A stretch of DNA of 64,000 nt from Chitinophaga sp. MM2321 (GTDB taxonomy: Bacteria; Bacteroidota; Bacteroidia; Chitinophagales; Chitinophagaceae): the NCBI RefSeq assembly GCF_964033635.1, contig NZ_OZ035533.1, positions 1,736,001 to 1,800,000 of the forward strand, given 5' to 3'. Both the position numbers and the translations under genes were made by a program. The notes under the pieces were generated by a model, which did no database searches, was not told where the DNA came from, and saw only the letters and a program-made list of their open reading frames with translations. This document shows, one piece after another, positions 51,933 to 60,018 of the stretch. How positions within the stretch are numbered: the stretch's first letter is position 1; every line of letters starts with the position of its first letter.

Positions 51933-53204
51933 ATGTTATGGTTATTATTATGCTTGTTGCCGTTGAAGGAAGACAAGCATACAACAAAGGAACAGACGCC
52001 AACGGTAACGGATACTGTGAAAGCTGAAAAGCCCAAGTATCTGTGGTTTGATGCCGAAGCCAATTTTGAGCGTTTTTCTAACCGCGATTCTATCCGGTAT
52101 TATCTTGACAAAACAAAAGAAGCCGGCTTTAATCAGATCGTGGTAGATGTGCGCCCTATTTATGGTGATGTGCTGTATAAGAAAACGAAGCGCATGAAGC
52201 AGCTGAAACGGGTGAGGAATGTTTCAAGGAATGTGAAGTGGGATTATCTCCAGGTTTTTATTGATGAATCCAAAAAGAGAGGACTGAAGGTAAGTGTTTC
52301 TACCACATTGTTTCCTGCTGGTGATCCGTCCAGCAGGAGAGGGCCTGCCTATGAAGATCCTTACTGGGCAAAGCGTACAGCCATTCAGAACACGCCGCAG
52401 GGATTAACGGATATCAAGGATGATGTTACCAAAGTGGCCGCCTTTATTAATCCGTTGCTACCCGAAGCGCAGGAGTATGCGTTGGGCTTTATCAGAGAGC
52501 TGGTGACCAATTATGATTTTGAGGGCTATGTTTTAGATTATTGCCGCTACTCAGATGTGGAAACAGACTTCTCTGATTTTACCCGTAAGAAGTTTGAAGC
52601 CTATATCGGGCGGCAGGTACCGAATTTCCCGCAGGATATATTTTCCTGGGAGAAAACAGCAGATGGTTATGCCAGAAAGGATGGTCCTTTTGCAAAACAG
52701 TGGTTTGAGTTCCGGTCTATGGTGATCCACGATTTCATTAAAAGAACAAAGGAAGAAATTAAAGCGATCAAGCCGCAGGTGAAGCTGGAGTATTGGTCTG
52801 CCTCCTGGTATGGTTCTATGTATGAGAAGGGGCAGAACTGGGCAAGTGAGCAGTATGATGCCTCCAAAGATTATAGCTGGGCTACGCCTGCGTATATGAA
52901 AAGCGGCTTTGCCGAGCAACTGGATGTTTTTATGAATGGTGTATACCTGGAGAGGGCTTACGGTATCAACGATCCTGAATCAATTGAATATGGCCTTGCG
53001 AGAGGCAACAGGTTGATCAACGGGGCGTGTGCGGTATACGGCAGCATTTACGCGAATAACTTTTCGCATATTGAAGATGATATTGATCTTTGTCTGAATC
53101 AATCTGAAGGGCTGGTGGTATTTGATATTGTGCAGGTGATTGACCACAATTTGTGGGATAGACTGAAGCGTGGTATTGACAAGGCGGAAGCCTTACAGCG
53201 ATAA
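51933..53204 (+). CDS. Family 10-like glycosyl hydrolase (GHL10) / alpha-amylase-like protein
   Basis: A 423-residue exported protein, last of the sigma/FecR/SusCD locus. It starts at ATG 51933 (or GTG 51927) 19 bp after SusD, with a hydrophobic leader (MLWLLLCLLPLK). The body is a (βα)8 barrel: YYLDKTKEAGFNQIVVDVRP, then DYLQVFIDESKKRGLKVSVS, NPLLPEAQEYALGFIRELV, and YVLDYCRYSDVETDF with an acidic residue at strand 4 where GHL10/GH13 enzymes keep their nucleophile. Residues 320-420 continue the barrel. It probably cleaves a glycan taken in by SusC/D. Substrate unknown; no lipobox. Confidence 0.82.
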   Translation: MLWLLLCLLPLKEDKHTTKEQTPTVTDTVKAEKPKYLWFDAEANFERFSNRDSIRYYLDKTKEAGFNQIVVDVRPIYGDVLYKKTKRMKQLKRVRNVSRNVKWDYLQVFIDESKKRGLKVSVSTTLFPAGDPSSRRGPAYEDPYWAKRTAIQNTPQGLTDIKDDVTKVAAFINPLLPEAQEYALGFIRELVTNYDFEGYVLDYCRYSDVETDFSDFTRKKFEAYIGRQVPNFPQDIFSWEKTADGYARKDGPFAKQWFEFRSMVIHDFIKRTKEEIKAIKPQVKLEYWSASWYGSMYEKGQNWASEQYDASKDYSWATPAYMKSGFAEQLDVFMNGVYLERAYGINDPESIEYGLARGNRLINGACAVYGSIYANNFSHIEDDIDLCLNQSEGLVVFDIVQVIDHNLWDRLKRGIDKAEALQR

Positions 53205-53208
53205 GCAC

Positions 53209-53256
53209 AAAAAAATAGGGCTGACCAAAGTTTTACTTTTCGGTTAGCCCTTTTTT
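53209..53256. terminator. Bidirectional rho-independent terminator
   Basis: Stem GGGCTGACC / GGTTAGCCC with an AAGTTTTACTTTTC-type loop, a T6 run on the right and an A7 run on the left. It ends the PUL transcript on plus and the cold-shock gene on minus. Confidence 0.85.
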
Positions 53257-53280
53257 AATGTTGTATAAAGGTAAGCTAGC

Positions 53281-53484
53281 TTAGTCTATACGTCTTACTT
53301 TTACTGCATTCATGCCTTTTCTTCCTTCTTCTAATTCGAACTCCACGCGGTCATCCTGCTGGATCTCATGAATAAGGCCGTTTACATGTACAAAAGTTTC
53401 TTTAGCAGATTCATCATGTTTGATAAAGCCAAAACCTTTACTTTCGTTGAAGAACTTTACAGTTCCGATAAATTTTGTAGTCAT
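53281..53484 (-). CDS. Cold shock domain protein (CspA type)
   Basis: A 67-residue single cold-shock-domain protein. RNP1 is KGFGFI (16-21) and RNP2 is TFVHV (30-34), giving a five-strand OB fold that binds single-stranded RNA or DNA and melts RNA structure. Its acidic linker EFELEEGRKGMNAVKV fits CspA-like chaperones. Monocistronic, with the bidirectional terminator at 53209-53256. The 240-bp gap upstream may hold a regulatory leader, as is usual for csp genes, but no conserved cold box could be picked out. Confidence 0.92.
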   Translation of the reverse strand: MTTKFIGTVKFFNESKGFGFIKHDESAKETFVHVNGLIHEIQQDDRVEFELEEGRKGMNAVKVRRID

Positions 53485-53678
53485 TATAAAATATTAAAAG
53501 ATATCTGTTAAAGGTAACTTTTATTAACTACCAAGCCAAATATATTCTCTTCTTTTATGTGAGATGCGTGCCCTGAAACGCTTTATGTATAAGGTTATTT
53601 AATTATCCGATGGTTATTTCCCCATTTAATGCTTTCATCTTTCACTAAATAAAGTCCATCCTTTATATTTTGTATTTG

Positions 53679-53707
53679 TTTGACCGGGATTTTTTTTCTT
53701 ACATTTG
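53679..53707 (+). promoter_or_regulatory. Promoter of the ArsR-type gene
   Basis: TTTG at 53679-53682 and TACATTTG at 53700-53707 are an exact match to the Bacteroidota TTTG-N17-TAnnTTTG layout. A transcription start at about 53713 would leave a leader of about 15 nt before ATG 53728. Confidence 0.7.
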
Positions 53708-53722
53708 TAACCAAACGGTTAC
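53707..53722. promoter_or_regulatory. Operator-like palindrome overlapping the start site
   Basis: GTAACCAAACGGTTAC is a palindrome (GTAACC/GGTTAC) that begins at the last base of the -7 element and covers the expected start point. A protein bound here would block transcription, which fits autorepression by the ArsR-type protein encoded at once downstream. Confidence 0.6.
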
Positions 53723-53727
53723 AGATT

Positions 53728-54054
53728 ATGAGAAGAGATGTTTTTCAGGCAATCGCAGATCCTACACGGCGGGAGATCATCCACCTGCTGGCGGGGCAGT
53801 CGTTGAACCTGAATACGGTAGCGGCGCATTTTGATATCAGCAGGCCAGCCATATCAAAACATATCAGGATACTGACGGAATGTGGTCTTGTTGTTGTGAA
53901 ACAGCAGGGGCGCGAAAGGCATTGTACAACGGATCTGCGGCAATTGAAAGCCGTATCGGAATGGATAGAAAAATACCGGCAGTTCTGGCATACGAAACTG
54001 GATTCGCTGGAAGCTTTTCTTCTTAAAGACAAAAATAAAACACGCGAAAAATAA
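53728..54054 (+). CDS. ArsR/SmtB family winged-helix repressor
   Basis: A 108-residue repressor, started at ATG 53728 (an upstream in-frame ATG at 53680 lies within the promoter). The winged helix spans about 10-90: DVFQAIADPTRREIIHLLAG, the recognition helix SRPAISKHIRIL, and the wing VKQQGRERHC. There is no ELCVCD-type metal site, so metal sensing is unlikely. It is followed 26 bp later by an SRPBCC protein; this ArsR-SRPBCC pairing is common. It probably represses its own operon through the palindrome at 53707-53722. Confidence 0.9.
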   Translation: MRRDVFQAIADPTRREIIHLLAGQSLNLNTVAAHFDISRPAISKHIRILTECGLVVVKQQGRERHCTTDLRQLKAVSEWIEKYRQFWHTKLDSLEAFLLKDKNKTREK

Positions 54055-54080
54055 TTCATCACCTCAAATATTACTTTCAT

Positions 54081-54509
54081 ATGAACCACGAACCACTCGT
54101 AGTAGAACGTACGCTCGATGCGCCTGTTAGCAAGGTTTGGGAAGCCTTGACGGATAACAGTAAAATGAAACAATGGTACTTTGATATTGCCGCATTTAAG
54201 CCGGAAGAGGGATTTGAATTCCAGTTTTCCGGAGGAAGTGATGATGAACAATATGTTCATCTGTGTAAAGTGACAGAAGTTGTTGACAATAAGAAGCTGT
54301 CCTACACCTGGAAGTATAAGGATTATCCGGGTGAATCAGCCGTAACGTTTGAGTTATTTCCTGAAGGCGATAAAACGCGTTTAAAACTCACACACACTGG
54401 TCTGGAAACCTTCCCCGGCGACAAGAAAGACTTTGCAAGAGAAAGCTTTGCAGGTGGATGGGATTATATCGTTAATACCTCTCTTAAAAATTTCCTGGAA
54501 AAAGCATAA
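54081..54509 (+). CDS. SRPBCC/AHSA1-domain protein
   Basis: A 142-residue START-like protein. Opening LVVERTLDAPVSKVWEALTD is the AHSA1-type strand and helix; later GWDYIVNTSLKNFLEKA is the long C-terminal helix that lines the ligand cavity. It binds a hydrophobic small molecule, but neither ligand nor reaction is known. It is cotranscribed with the ArsR-type repressor, which may respond to the same ligand. A GC-rich hairpin (54581-54605) follows. Confidence 0.9.
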   Translation: MNHEPLVVERTLDAPVSKVWEALTDNSKMKQWYFDIAAFKPEEGFEFQFSGGSDDEQYVHLCKVTEVVDNKKLSYTWKYKDYPGESAVTFELFPEGDKTRLKLTHTGLETFPGDKKDFARESFAGGWDYIVNTSLKNFLEKA

Positions 54510-54580
54510 GCCGGTGCTGTTGCAACTGATGTGTGGTATAGTATCACATATCTCCAGTCATTGTGCATACTGGAAATAGA

Positions 54581-54605
54581 GGCCCGGTGGCTTTAGCCCC
54601 GGGCC
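54581..54605. repeat. GC-rich hairpin, REP-like
   Basis: GGCCCGG...CCGGGCC with the inner GGCT/AGCC pairing forms a strong hairpin containing TTTAGCCCCGGG, a text also present in similar form at 26266-26288. It lies between the SRPBCC gene and the end of the convergent lacI-type gene. There is no T-run. Confidence 0.5.
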
Positions 54606-54639
54606 CCGGTCGTGTTGTGATTGATGGACCTAGCCCACA

Positions 54640-55704
54640 TCAATTCCTGTAAAATGCGTGATTTTCTTTGGTGATAATATCGATGGGCATGAAGTAGGTT
54701 TTATCTACCGGCATTTTCAGCACCAGTCGCTGATATAATGCCATGACACCCCGGTAGCCCTGTTCCTGCGGCTGCTGACAAATCAGGAAATCAATATGGC
54801 CCTGATCCAGTGAGATAACGTTGTCATGTGTAAAGTCATAACCGATCAGTAAGAGGTCATGCTTACCTGTTTTTTCGAGATAGCGTGATACAGCAGATAC
54901 ACGGGAGTTGGTAACAAAAACAGCGCGGATATCTGCATACTGTTTCATTACTCTGGCCAGTTCTTTCTCTATAGAATGCTGATCTGTTTGCCGGATATCT
55001 ACTTTAACAACCGGCCTTTTTGTTTCTTTAAAATAAGCACGTAGTCCTTCTTCTTTTCTCAACAGGTGATGATGATCTTCTATCTCCCTGGAAATATTCA
55101 GTACCAGCACCCGGCTGTTGCGCGTGGTGCAGAAGTTGATCAGCTGACCGGCCTGGTAGCCGCTGTGGAAGAGATCCGGACCAATATAACAAAGACTTTC
55201 CTGGTTAGGAAGGTCCGAGTTGATAAACACGTATGGAATATTCTGCTTACTACAGGCACGGATAAACGAAGTAGATTCCTCAATGAACGAAGGCGCCAGC
55301 AGGATGCCGTCTATCGGTTCTTTCAGGAGCTGTTTGGCTATTTTTACAAAGGATTTTCTATCGTTGAGATCAAAAAAATACTTATCTACTTTAACGCCAA
55401 ACTGTTTGATCTCCTCTTCTGCTTTCTTAATGCCTGCAACGGGGAGCGTCCAGAAATCTGTTTCAGCGGAAGATACTTCAGGGAGCAGGGTCACCAGCCG
55501 CAGTACATTCCGCGAGGCCAGCCGCTGCGCCAGAATATTGGGTTGATAGTTTAACTCCTTTATGATGCTTTCTATCTTGCTTTTTGTTTTTTGGGAAACG
55601 CCGGGCCTGTTATGGATAACCCTGTCCACCGTAGCAATGGCTACGTTGGCCCTTCTTGCAATTTCCTTTACGCCGAGGGGTTGTTCGGCTTCCTTTTTTT
55701 TCAT
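54640..55704 (-). CDS. LacI family transcriptional regulator
   Basis: A 354-residue regulator. The helix-turn-helix is VKEIARRANVAIATVDRVIH (about 12-31), followed by the hinge (IESIIKELNYQPNILAQRLA). The sensor domain (about 68-354) is of the periplasmic sugar-binding type with the PIDGILLAPSF and DLLLIGYDFTHDN segments. It is the first regulator beside the oxidoreductase and dehydrogenase genes and is encoded 47 bp after the lipoprotein oxidoreductase gene (55752-57128). It probably binds the CGGGTACGTACCCG-type operators at 58738 and 58843. Confidence 0.9.
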   Translation of the reverse strand: MKKKEAEQPLGVKEIARRANVAIATVDRVIHNRPGVSQKTKSKIESIIKELNYQPNILAQRLASRNVLRLVTLLPEVSSAETDFWTLPVAGIKKAEEEIKQFGVKVDKYFFDLNDRKSFVKIAKQLLKEPIDGILLAPSFIEESTSFIRACSKQNIPYVFINSDLPNQESLCYIGPDLFHSGYQAGQLINFCTTRNSRVLVLNISREIEDHHHLLRKEEGLRAYFKETKRPVVKVDIRQTDQHSIEKELARVMKQYADIRAVFVTNSRVSAVSRYLEKTGKHDLLLIGYDFTHDNVISLDQGHIDFLICQQPQEQGYRGVMALYQRLVLKMPVDKTYFMPIDIITKENHAFYRN

Positions 55705-55751
55705 GCTGAAAATGTTATGATTTGCCTGCCAATTTTATGCAAATGTATAAT

Positions 55752-57128
55752 TCACGGATTTGTTCCACTCTTTTTTGCTACCGCCAGCGCCTGTGTGGTG
55801 GTATAATATTTCGCTAACATGTTGGGTACTTCCCAGGCAGGCATATTGTTATTTTTTACGTATACCAGGAACTGCTGCATTACTTTTGCAAAGAGTTCTT
55901 CGTGTTTTTTCTTTAGTTCTTCAGCAACCTCCACTTCCCATCCTTTGGCATCCTGCTTCAGGGATAGTCCCGGATATTTTTTTGCCAGTTCACCGATCTT
56001 TGCCTGCAATACTTTCGTATAGGCGGCATCGTTAAGTTGCGCCGGTTCAATGTACAACACAGGCCGGTAGCCCTGTTCCGCGCCCTGGCGGATGATCAGC
56101 TTTGCTTTGGTGCCACGAAGCAGGGAATAGTGTGTATCGCCGGTACCTTCGGGCGCCTGGTAATTCCATTTTACAGATACTGCTGCATGTACGCCTTTGA
56201 TGGTGTAGGTAAATTCACCGTTGGCATACACCTGCAACAGGCTGTCTTTATCTATATCTTTCTGCAGATAATCAGGGAAAGAGGTTTGCCCGGTAATATC
56301 TGTGTATTGCTGTAACGTCATCGGGGTGGCCTCCCGATGGGCGCCTTCTATCCGGATATCCTGTTTGTAGTCAATGATCTGATCGGGGAAACAGGTCCAT
56401 TGTACCAGGTCTACAAGATGAGTGGTTACATCTGTAATGCCTTCTCCCTGTTGTGCTACATCCAGGTACCAGGCAGGGCGTACCAGTGTTTTGCCGGCTA
56501 CCAGTTTTTTGAAATGATGTACACTGTTTTTGATCACGGAAGGATCACCGGTGCTGCCTTTTTCCAGTGTGCCAAATACATCGGGTAGGAGTGCCAGTTC
56601 CCGCTGCAAGGTGTTATGAATGTCGTAACGTTCGGTCATGATATCATAGAGCTGAACTTTATGCTGTGCGGCCTCACTGAAGGCTGCCTGGAGCGAGTCG
56701 AAGCCCGCAGCGTCAATAGCCATGGGCTTATCTGCGAGTACGTGCATGCCCGCATTTACGGAACGACGGATGTAAGTGGCTTTCAGGCGGTTGTTGCCGG
56801 CTATCACTACTATATTGCCGGGAGGAGATTGCAGCATTTTTTCCAGGTAGTCCGGACCGGTATATACATCGGTAGCCCATGATACATGCGGTTCGGCCTT
56901 TTTATTGAACCCATCAATAGTGGCCAGGTATTGCTTTACTTCCGGTCCTTCAGGCGCAAATACTTTTATGGTGGTATCGATACCCGGATACATTTGTTGC
57001 TGTACCAGTGCTGCGTGGAAATGTCCGGGATTGAGTGCAATCAGCTGCATAGTGGACTGCTTTTTTGGTGTAGTTCCACACGACAGCAATACTGCTGCCA
57101 TGCCGGTAAAGATAATATTTTGCTTCAT
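55752..57128 (-). CDS. Lipoprotein of the Gfo/Idh/MocA oxidoreductase family
   Basis: A 458-residue exported protein. The signal ends in a lipobox (VLLSCG, Cys about 17). From residue 28 it follows the Gfo/Idh/MocA plan, but the usual glycine-rich NAD motif is replaced by LIALNPGHFHAAL. The catalytic-type segment is ADKPMAID (EKP normally), and a C-terminal putative oxidoreductase domain begins near DVTTHLVDLVQW. Because it would be exported unfolded by Sec and lacks GxGxxG, normal NAD use is doubtful; it may be a binding protein. It lies 17 bp after the PQQ dehydrogenase-cytochrome gene. Confidence 0.82.
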   Translation of the reverse strand: MKQNIIFTGMAAVLLSCGTTPKKQSTMQLIALNPGHFHAALVQQQMYPGIDTTIKVFAPEGPEVKQYLATIDGFNKKAEPHVSWATDVYTGPDYLEKMLQSPPGNIVVIAGNNRLKATYIRRSVNAGMHVLADKPMAIDAAGFDSLQAAFSEAAQHKVQLYDIMTERYDIHNTLQRELALLPDVFGTLEKGSTGDPSVIKNSVHHFKKLVAGKTLVRPAWYLDVAQQGEGITDVTTHLVDLVQWTCFPDQIIDYKQDIRIEGAHREATPMTLQQYTDITGQTSFPDYLQKDIDKDSLLQVYANGEFTYTIKGVHAAVSVKWNYQAPEGTGDTHYSLLRGTKAKLIIRQGAEQGYRPVLYIEPAQLNDAAYTKVLQAKIGELAKKYPGLSLKQDAKGWEVEVAEELKKKHEELFAKVMQQFLVYVKNNNMPAWEVPNMLAKYYTTTQALAVAKKSGTNP

Positions 57129-57145
57129 CGCTTTATTTTTTGTGA

Positions 57146-58690
57146 TTACGGCTTTCTTTCTTTTGTGACGTCGGTGATGGTTACGCTGTCTGCTGTATTA
57201 CTCCAGCTGCTGCGTATATAGGTGGCTAATGCTGCAATGTCAGTGTCGCTGAGGAAACTGAAAGCGGGCATCTGTTCGCCATAGGTACTGTTTTTATTTT
57301 TGGTAGCGCCGGTGCGACCCTGCAATATTATTTGCAGGAGGGGTGGTACCTTTCCTGTTACCAGCGGGTTGTTGTCCAGCGCAGGGAAGGAGGCGGTAAC
57401 GCCTTTGCCATCCGGTTTGTGACAGGATTCGCAGTAGCTTTTATAGATACCGGCGCCTTTTGAGACGGGCGTGTTTTTTTTCGTATCAGCTGTTTCGCGT
57501 GTAGCTGTTGCCGGTATCTTATCATCCGCCTGTACTTTAGCAATGCGCAGGATCCGGTCGTCATGCGGTAGGGGGAATCCTTTGCCGGGATTCCAGTCAC
57601 GATTGCTGGTGGCTACATACACATCACCATCCGGTGAAATGCAGAGATCACGCAGCCGGCCGAATTTCCCGGTGAGGTAGACTTGTTCACCCGTGATGGC
57701 ATCCTGGGTGGCATTAAGCTGTAAAGCCCGCAGACTGGCAGTTTTGAGGGTACCTAGTAAAAGACTGTTTCGCCATTCAGGAATTTTATCCGAATGATAA
57801 TAGTCAATGCCGGCGGGTGCAATAGTAGGTGTCCATGCTTTCAGGGGAGCAATAAAAGGGAAGGAGTCCGCATGTGTTTTTTCATCGGGGCGGTCAGCAT
57901 ATCCTTCTATCCTGGCCCACCCGTAGTAGCCGGCTTTTTTAATATGATTAATTTCATCGTCCGTAGCGTCGCCATGTTCAGCGGCAAAGATGTTGCCTTC
58001 GGGCGTACATACCAGTCCCTGGATATTCCGGTGTCCCCTGGACCACATGTAATTGCCGGGATAGGGATTGTCTGCCGGTACAGATCCATCGATATTGAGT
58101 CGTAATACTTTTCCATTCAGGGAGGCCGTATCGGGTGCATTCTGGTCACGGGCGGCATCGCCGGTGGCGTACAATACTTTGCCATCTTGTGAGATAGCTA
58201 CACGTGCGCCATTGTGACCGGTGTTGCCGGGAAGTTCCAGCAGCTGCAGCGGATCTTTCAACGTGTCGGTGGCGTAGGTATAGCGTACCAGCCGCGACAC
58301 AATGGTAGAATCCTGTTTCATGTGGGTATAATCCACCAACACATAAGTTTGTTTTTTACCGGAATAGATGGCCATGCCCAACATGCCCAGACTGCGTTGC
58401 CGGTACACATCCGGTACGGTCAGCAATAGTTTTTTGCGGCCGGTATGCGGATCAACTTTGCTGATGGTGCCGCTTTGTTCGGTGTAAAAGATCTGATTAT
58501 CTGGTCCCCAGGCTATTTCCCAGGGAACATCCAGGTCTGAAATGATGGTGCTGATACCCAATGTGGTGGAATCCAGTTGTAGCGTGACTTCTATCGGCTG
58601 TGTAAACGTGGGGTTTCCCTGTTTTTTTACCAGCAGGTAAATACCGGCTGTCACGACCATCAGTAAAATAATTATGGTGAAACGTCTCAT
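57146..58690 (-). CDS. PQQ-dependent sugar dehydrogenase fused to cytochrome c
   Basis: A 514-residue exported protein. An N-terminal membrane helix (about 5-20) anchors or exports it. Residues 45-390 form a six-blade propeller of the soluble-glucose-dehydrogenase type (LDVPWEIAWGPDNQIFYTEQ, TGHNGARVAIS, MWSRGHRNIQGL, AEHGDATDDEINHI). It ends in a class I cytochrome c (about 420-505): haem site CESCHKPDGKG and Met in GEQMPAFSF. The propeller oxidises a sugar or sugar alcohol and passes electrons to the haem. Start 58690 is 48 bp from the operator at 58738. Confidence 0.9.
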   Translation of the reverse strand: MRRFTIIILLMVVTAGIYLLVKKQGNPTFTQPIEVTLQLDSTTLGISTIISDLDVPWEIAWGPDNQIFYTEQSGTISKVDPHTGRKKLLLTVPDVYRQRSLGMLGMAIYSGKKQTYVLVDYTHMKQDSTIVSRLVRYTYATDTLKDPLQLLELPGNTGHNGARVAISQDGKVLYATGDAARDQNAPDTASLNGKVLRLNIDGSVPADNPYPGNYMWSRGHRNIQGLVCTPEGNIFAAEHGDATDDEINHIKKAGYYGWARIEGYADRPDEKTHADSFPFIAPLKAWTPTIAPAGIDYYHSDKIPEWRNSLLLGTLKTASLRALQLNATQDAITGEQVYLTGKFGRLRDLCISPDGDVYVATSNRDWNPGKGFPLPHDDRILRIAKVQADDKIPATATRETADTKKNTPVSKGAGIYKSYCESCHKPDGKGVTASFPALDNNPLVTGKVPPLLQIILQGRTGATKNKNSTYGEQMPAFSFLSDTDIAALATYIRSSWSNTADSVTITDVTKERKP

Positions 58691-58737
58691 ATATTCAAAA
58701 TAGTCTTACTCTTTTTCCGGTTGATCTGTCCTGTTTT

Positions 58738-58751
58738 CGGGTACGTTACCG
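58738..58751. promoter_or_regulatory. LacI-type operator 1
   Basis: CGGGTACGTTACCG is a 14-base near-palindrome centred on CG, with two mismatches. It lies upstream of the minus-strand PQQ dehydrogenase gene. Its centre is 105 bp (ten helical turns) from operator 2. Confidence 0.6.
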
Positions 58752-58812
58752 AAAGGTAGCTACATTCTTTCTAAATTAAAAGAAAGTGCAGCGTGATTTT
58801 TTGTAAAAAACA

Positions 58813-58843
58813 TTGTGTGTTCTCAAAAAAAGAATTACTTTTC
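58813..58843 (+). promoter_or_regulatory. Promoter of the Gfo/Idh/MocA-nagA operon
   Basis: TTG at 58813-58815 and TACTTTTC at 58836-58843, spaced by 20 bp, resemble the Bacteroidota promoter (one mismatch in the -7 element). Operator 2 begins at its last base, so a bound repressor would cover the start point. Confidence 0.5.
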
Positions 58844-58856
58844 GGGTACGTACCCG
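58843..58856. promoter_or_regulatory. LacI-type operator 2
   Basis: CGGGTACGTACCCG is a perfect 14-base palindrome centred on CG, 36 bp before the start of the plus-strand oxidoreductase gene and adjoining its -7 element. Likely bound by the LacI-type protein of 54640-55704. Confidence 0.7.
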
Positions 58857-58891
58857 TTTTTCATACCTGATACCAAAATCTCTTCATATTT

Positions 58892-59938
58892 ATGACAACA
58901 TCATTTAACAGACGAAGATTTATCCGGACTACCGCTATAGCCGGTGTAGGAGCAGGCTTGCTCGCTGGTTTAAAACCATTGTATGGAATGGCTTCGCCCG
59001 GAAAACAGGCGATTATCAGGATCGGTATCATTGGTCTTGATACCTCACATGCACCTGCCTTTACCAAGGGCTTTAATAGTTCCACTCCGGTAGCCGGTCT
59101 GGAAGGCATGCGGGTAGTGGCAGCTTTTCCGCAATCAAGTCCGGATATTGAAGGCAACAAAAAACGCATGCCGGAATTTGTTGAGCAGGTGAAAGCGATG
59201 GGTGTAGAGATAGTGGATTCTATCGCAGCATTATTAGAGAAGGTAGATGTGGTACTGGTAGAATCGAATGATGGCCGTCCGCACCTGGCGCAGGCATTGC
59301 CGGCGCTGAAGGCTGGTAAAAAAGTATTTATAGATAAACCGCTGGCGGCTTCGCTGGCAGATGGAATGGCCATCTTTGCCGCTGCTGCAAAATATAATGC
59401 ACCGGTATTTTCCGCTTCATCGCTGCGCTATATGGATGGCGCGCAACAAATTGCACAGGACGGCGTTATCGGTAAAGTGATCGGCGCAGATGCATACAGC
59501 CCCGCATCGCTGGAAGTAACGCATCCCGATCTTTTCTGGTACGGCATCCACGGCGTGGAAACATTATATACAGTAATGGGTACCGGTTGTAAGTCGGTTA
59601 CCCGTTTTCATACCACCGACACAGATGTGGCGGTAGGTATGTGGGAAGATGACCGTATCGGTACCTTCCGCGGAACACGCAGCGGCAAATATGATTTCGG
59701 CGCCCGTGTATTCGGGGAAAAAGGAAACATGACGCTGGGCCCCTTTAAAGGATATGAATCATTACTGTTGCAGATCGCTACCTTTTTCAGAACCGGCGTA
59801 TCTCCTGTAAAACCGGAAGAAACACTGGAAATCCTGGCCTTTATGGAAGCAGCCGATGAAAGCAAGCGTAAAGGCGGCGCACCGGTATTACTCGCTGATA
59901 TCTACAAAAAAGCCCGCAAACAAAAAATGAACATTTAA
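58892..59938 (+). CDS. Gfo/Idh/MocA oxidoreductase, Tat-exported
   Basis: A 348-residue oxidoreductase with a twin-arginine signal (FNRRRFIRTTA, about 6-16) and a hydrophobic stretch (about 17-30), so it is folded and loaded with cofactor before export. The mature part has RIGIIGLDTSHAPAF at the NAD site, GKKVFIDKPLAASL (the EKP position is DKP), and DLFWYGIHGVETLYTVMG with the catalytic-type His. Such proteins reduce or oxidise sugars. It is the first gene of the plus-strand operon next to operator 2. Confidence 0.9.
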   Translation: MTTSFNRRRFIRTTAIAGVGAGLLAGLKPLYGMASPGKQAIIRIGIIGLDTSHAPAFTKGFNSSTPVAGLEGMRVVAAFPQSSPDIEGNKKRMPEFVEQVKAMGVEIVDSIAALLEKVDVVLVESNDGRPHLAQALPALKAGKKVFIDKPLAASLADGMAIFAAAAKYNAPVFSASSLRYMDGAQQIAQDGVIGKVIGADAYSPASLEVTHPDLFWYGIHGVETLYTVMGTGCKSVTRFHTTDTDVAVGMWEDDRIGTFRGTRSGKYDFGARVFGEKGNMTLGPFKGYESLLLQIATFFRTGVSPVKPEETLEILAFMEAADESKRKGGAPVLLADIYKKARKQKMNI

Positions 59939-60018
59939 TCATTTGGATATTTATGCAGTAATAGCTTTTCTATTGAAACAAAATATCAAAATTTATAAAT
60001 AACAAAATCATTCATATT

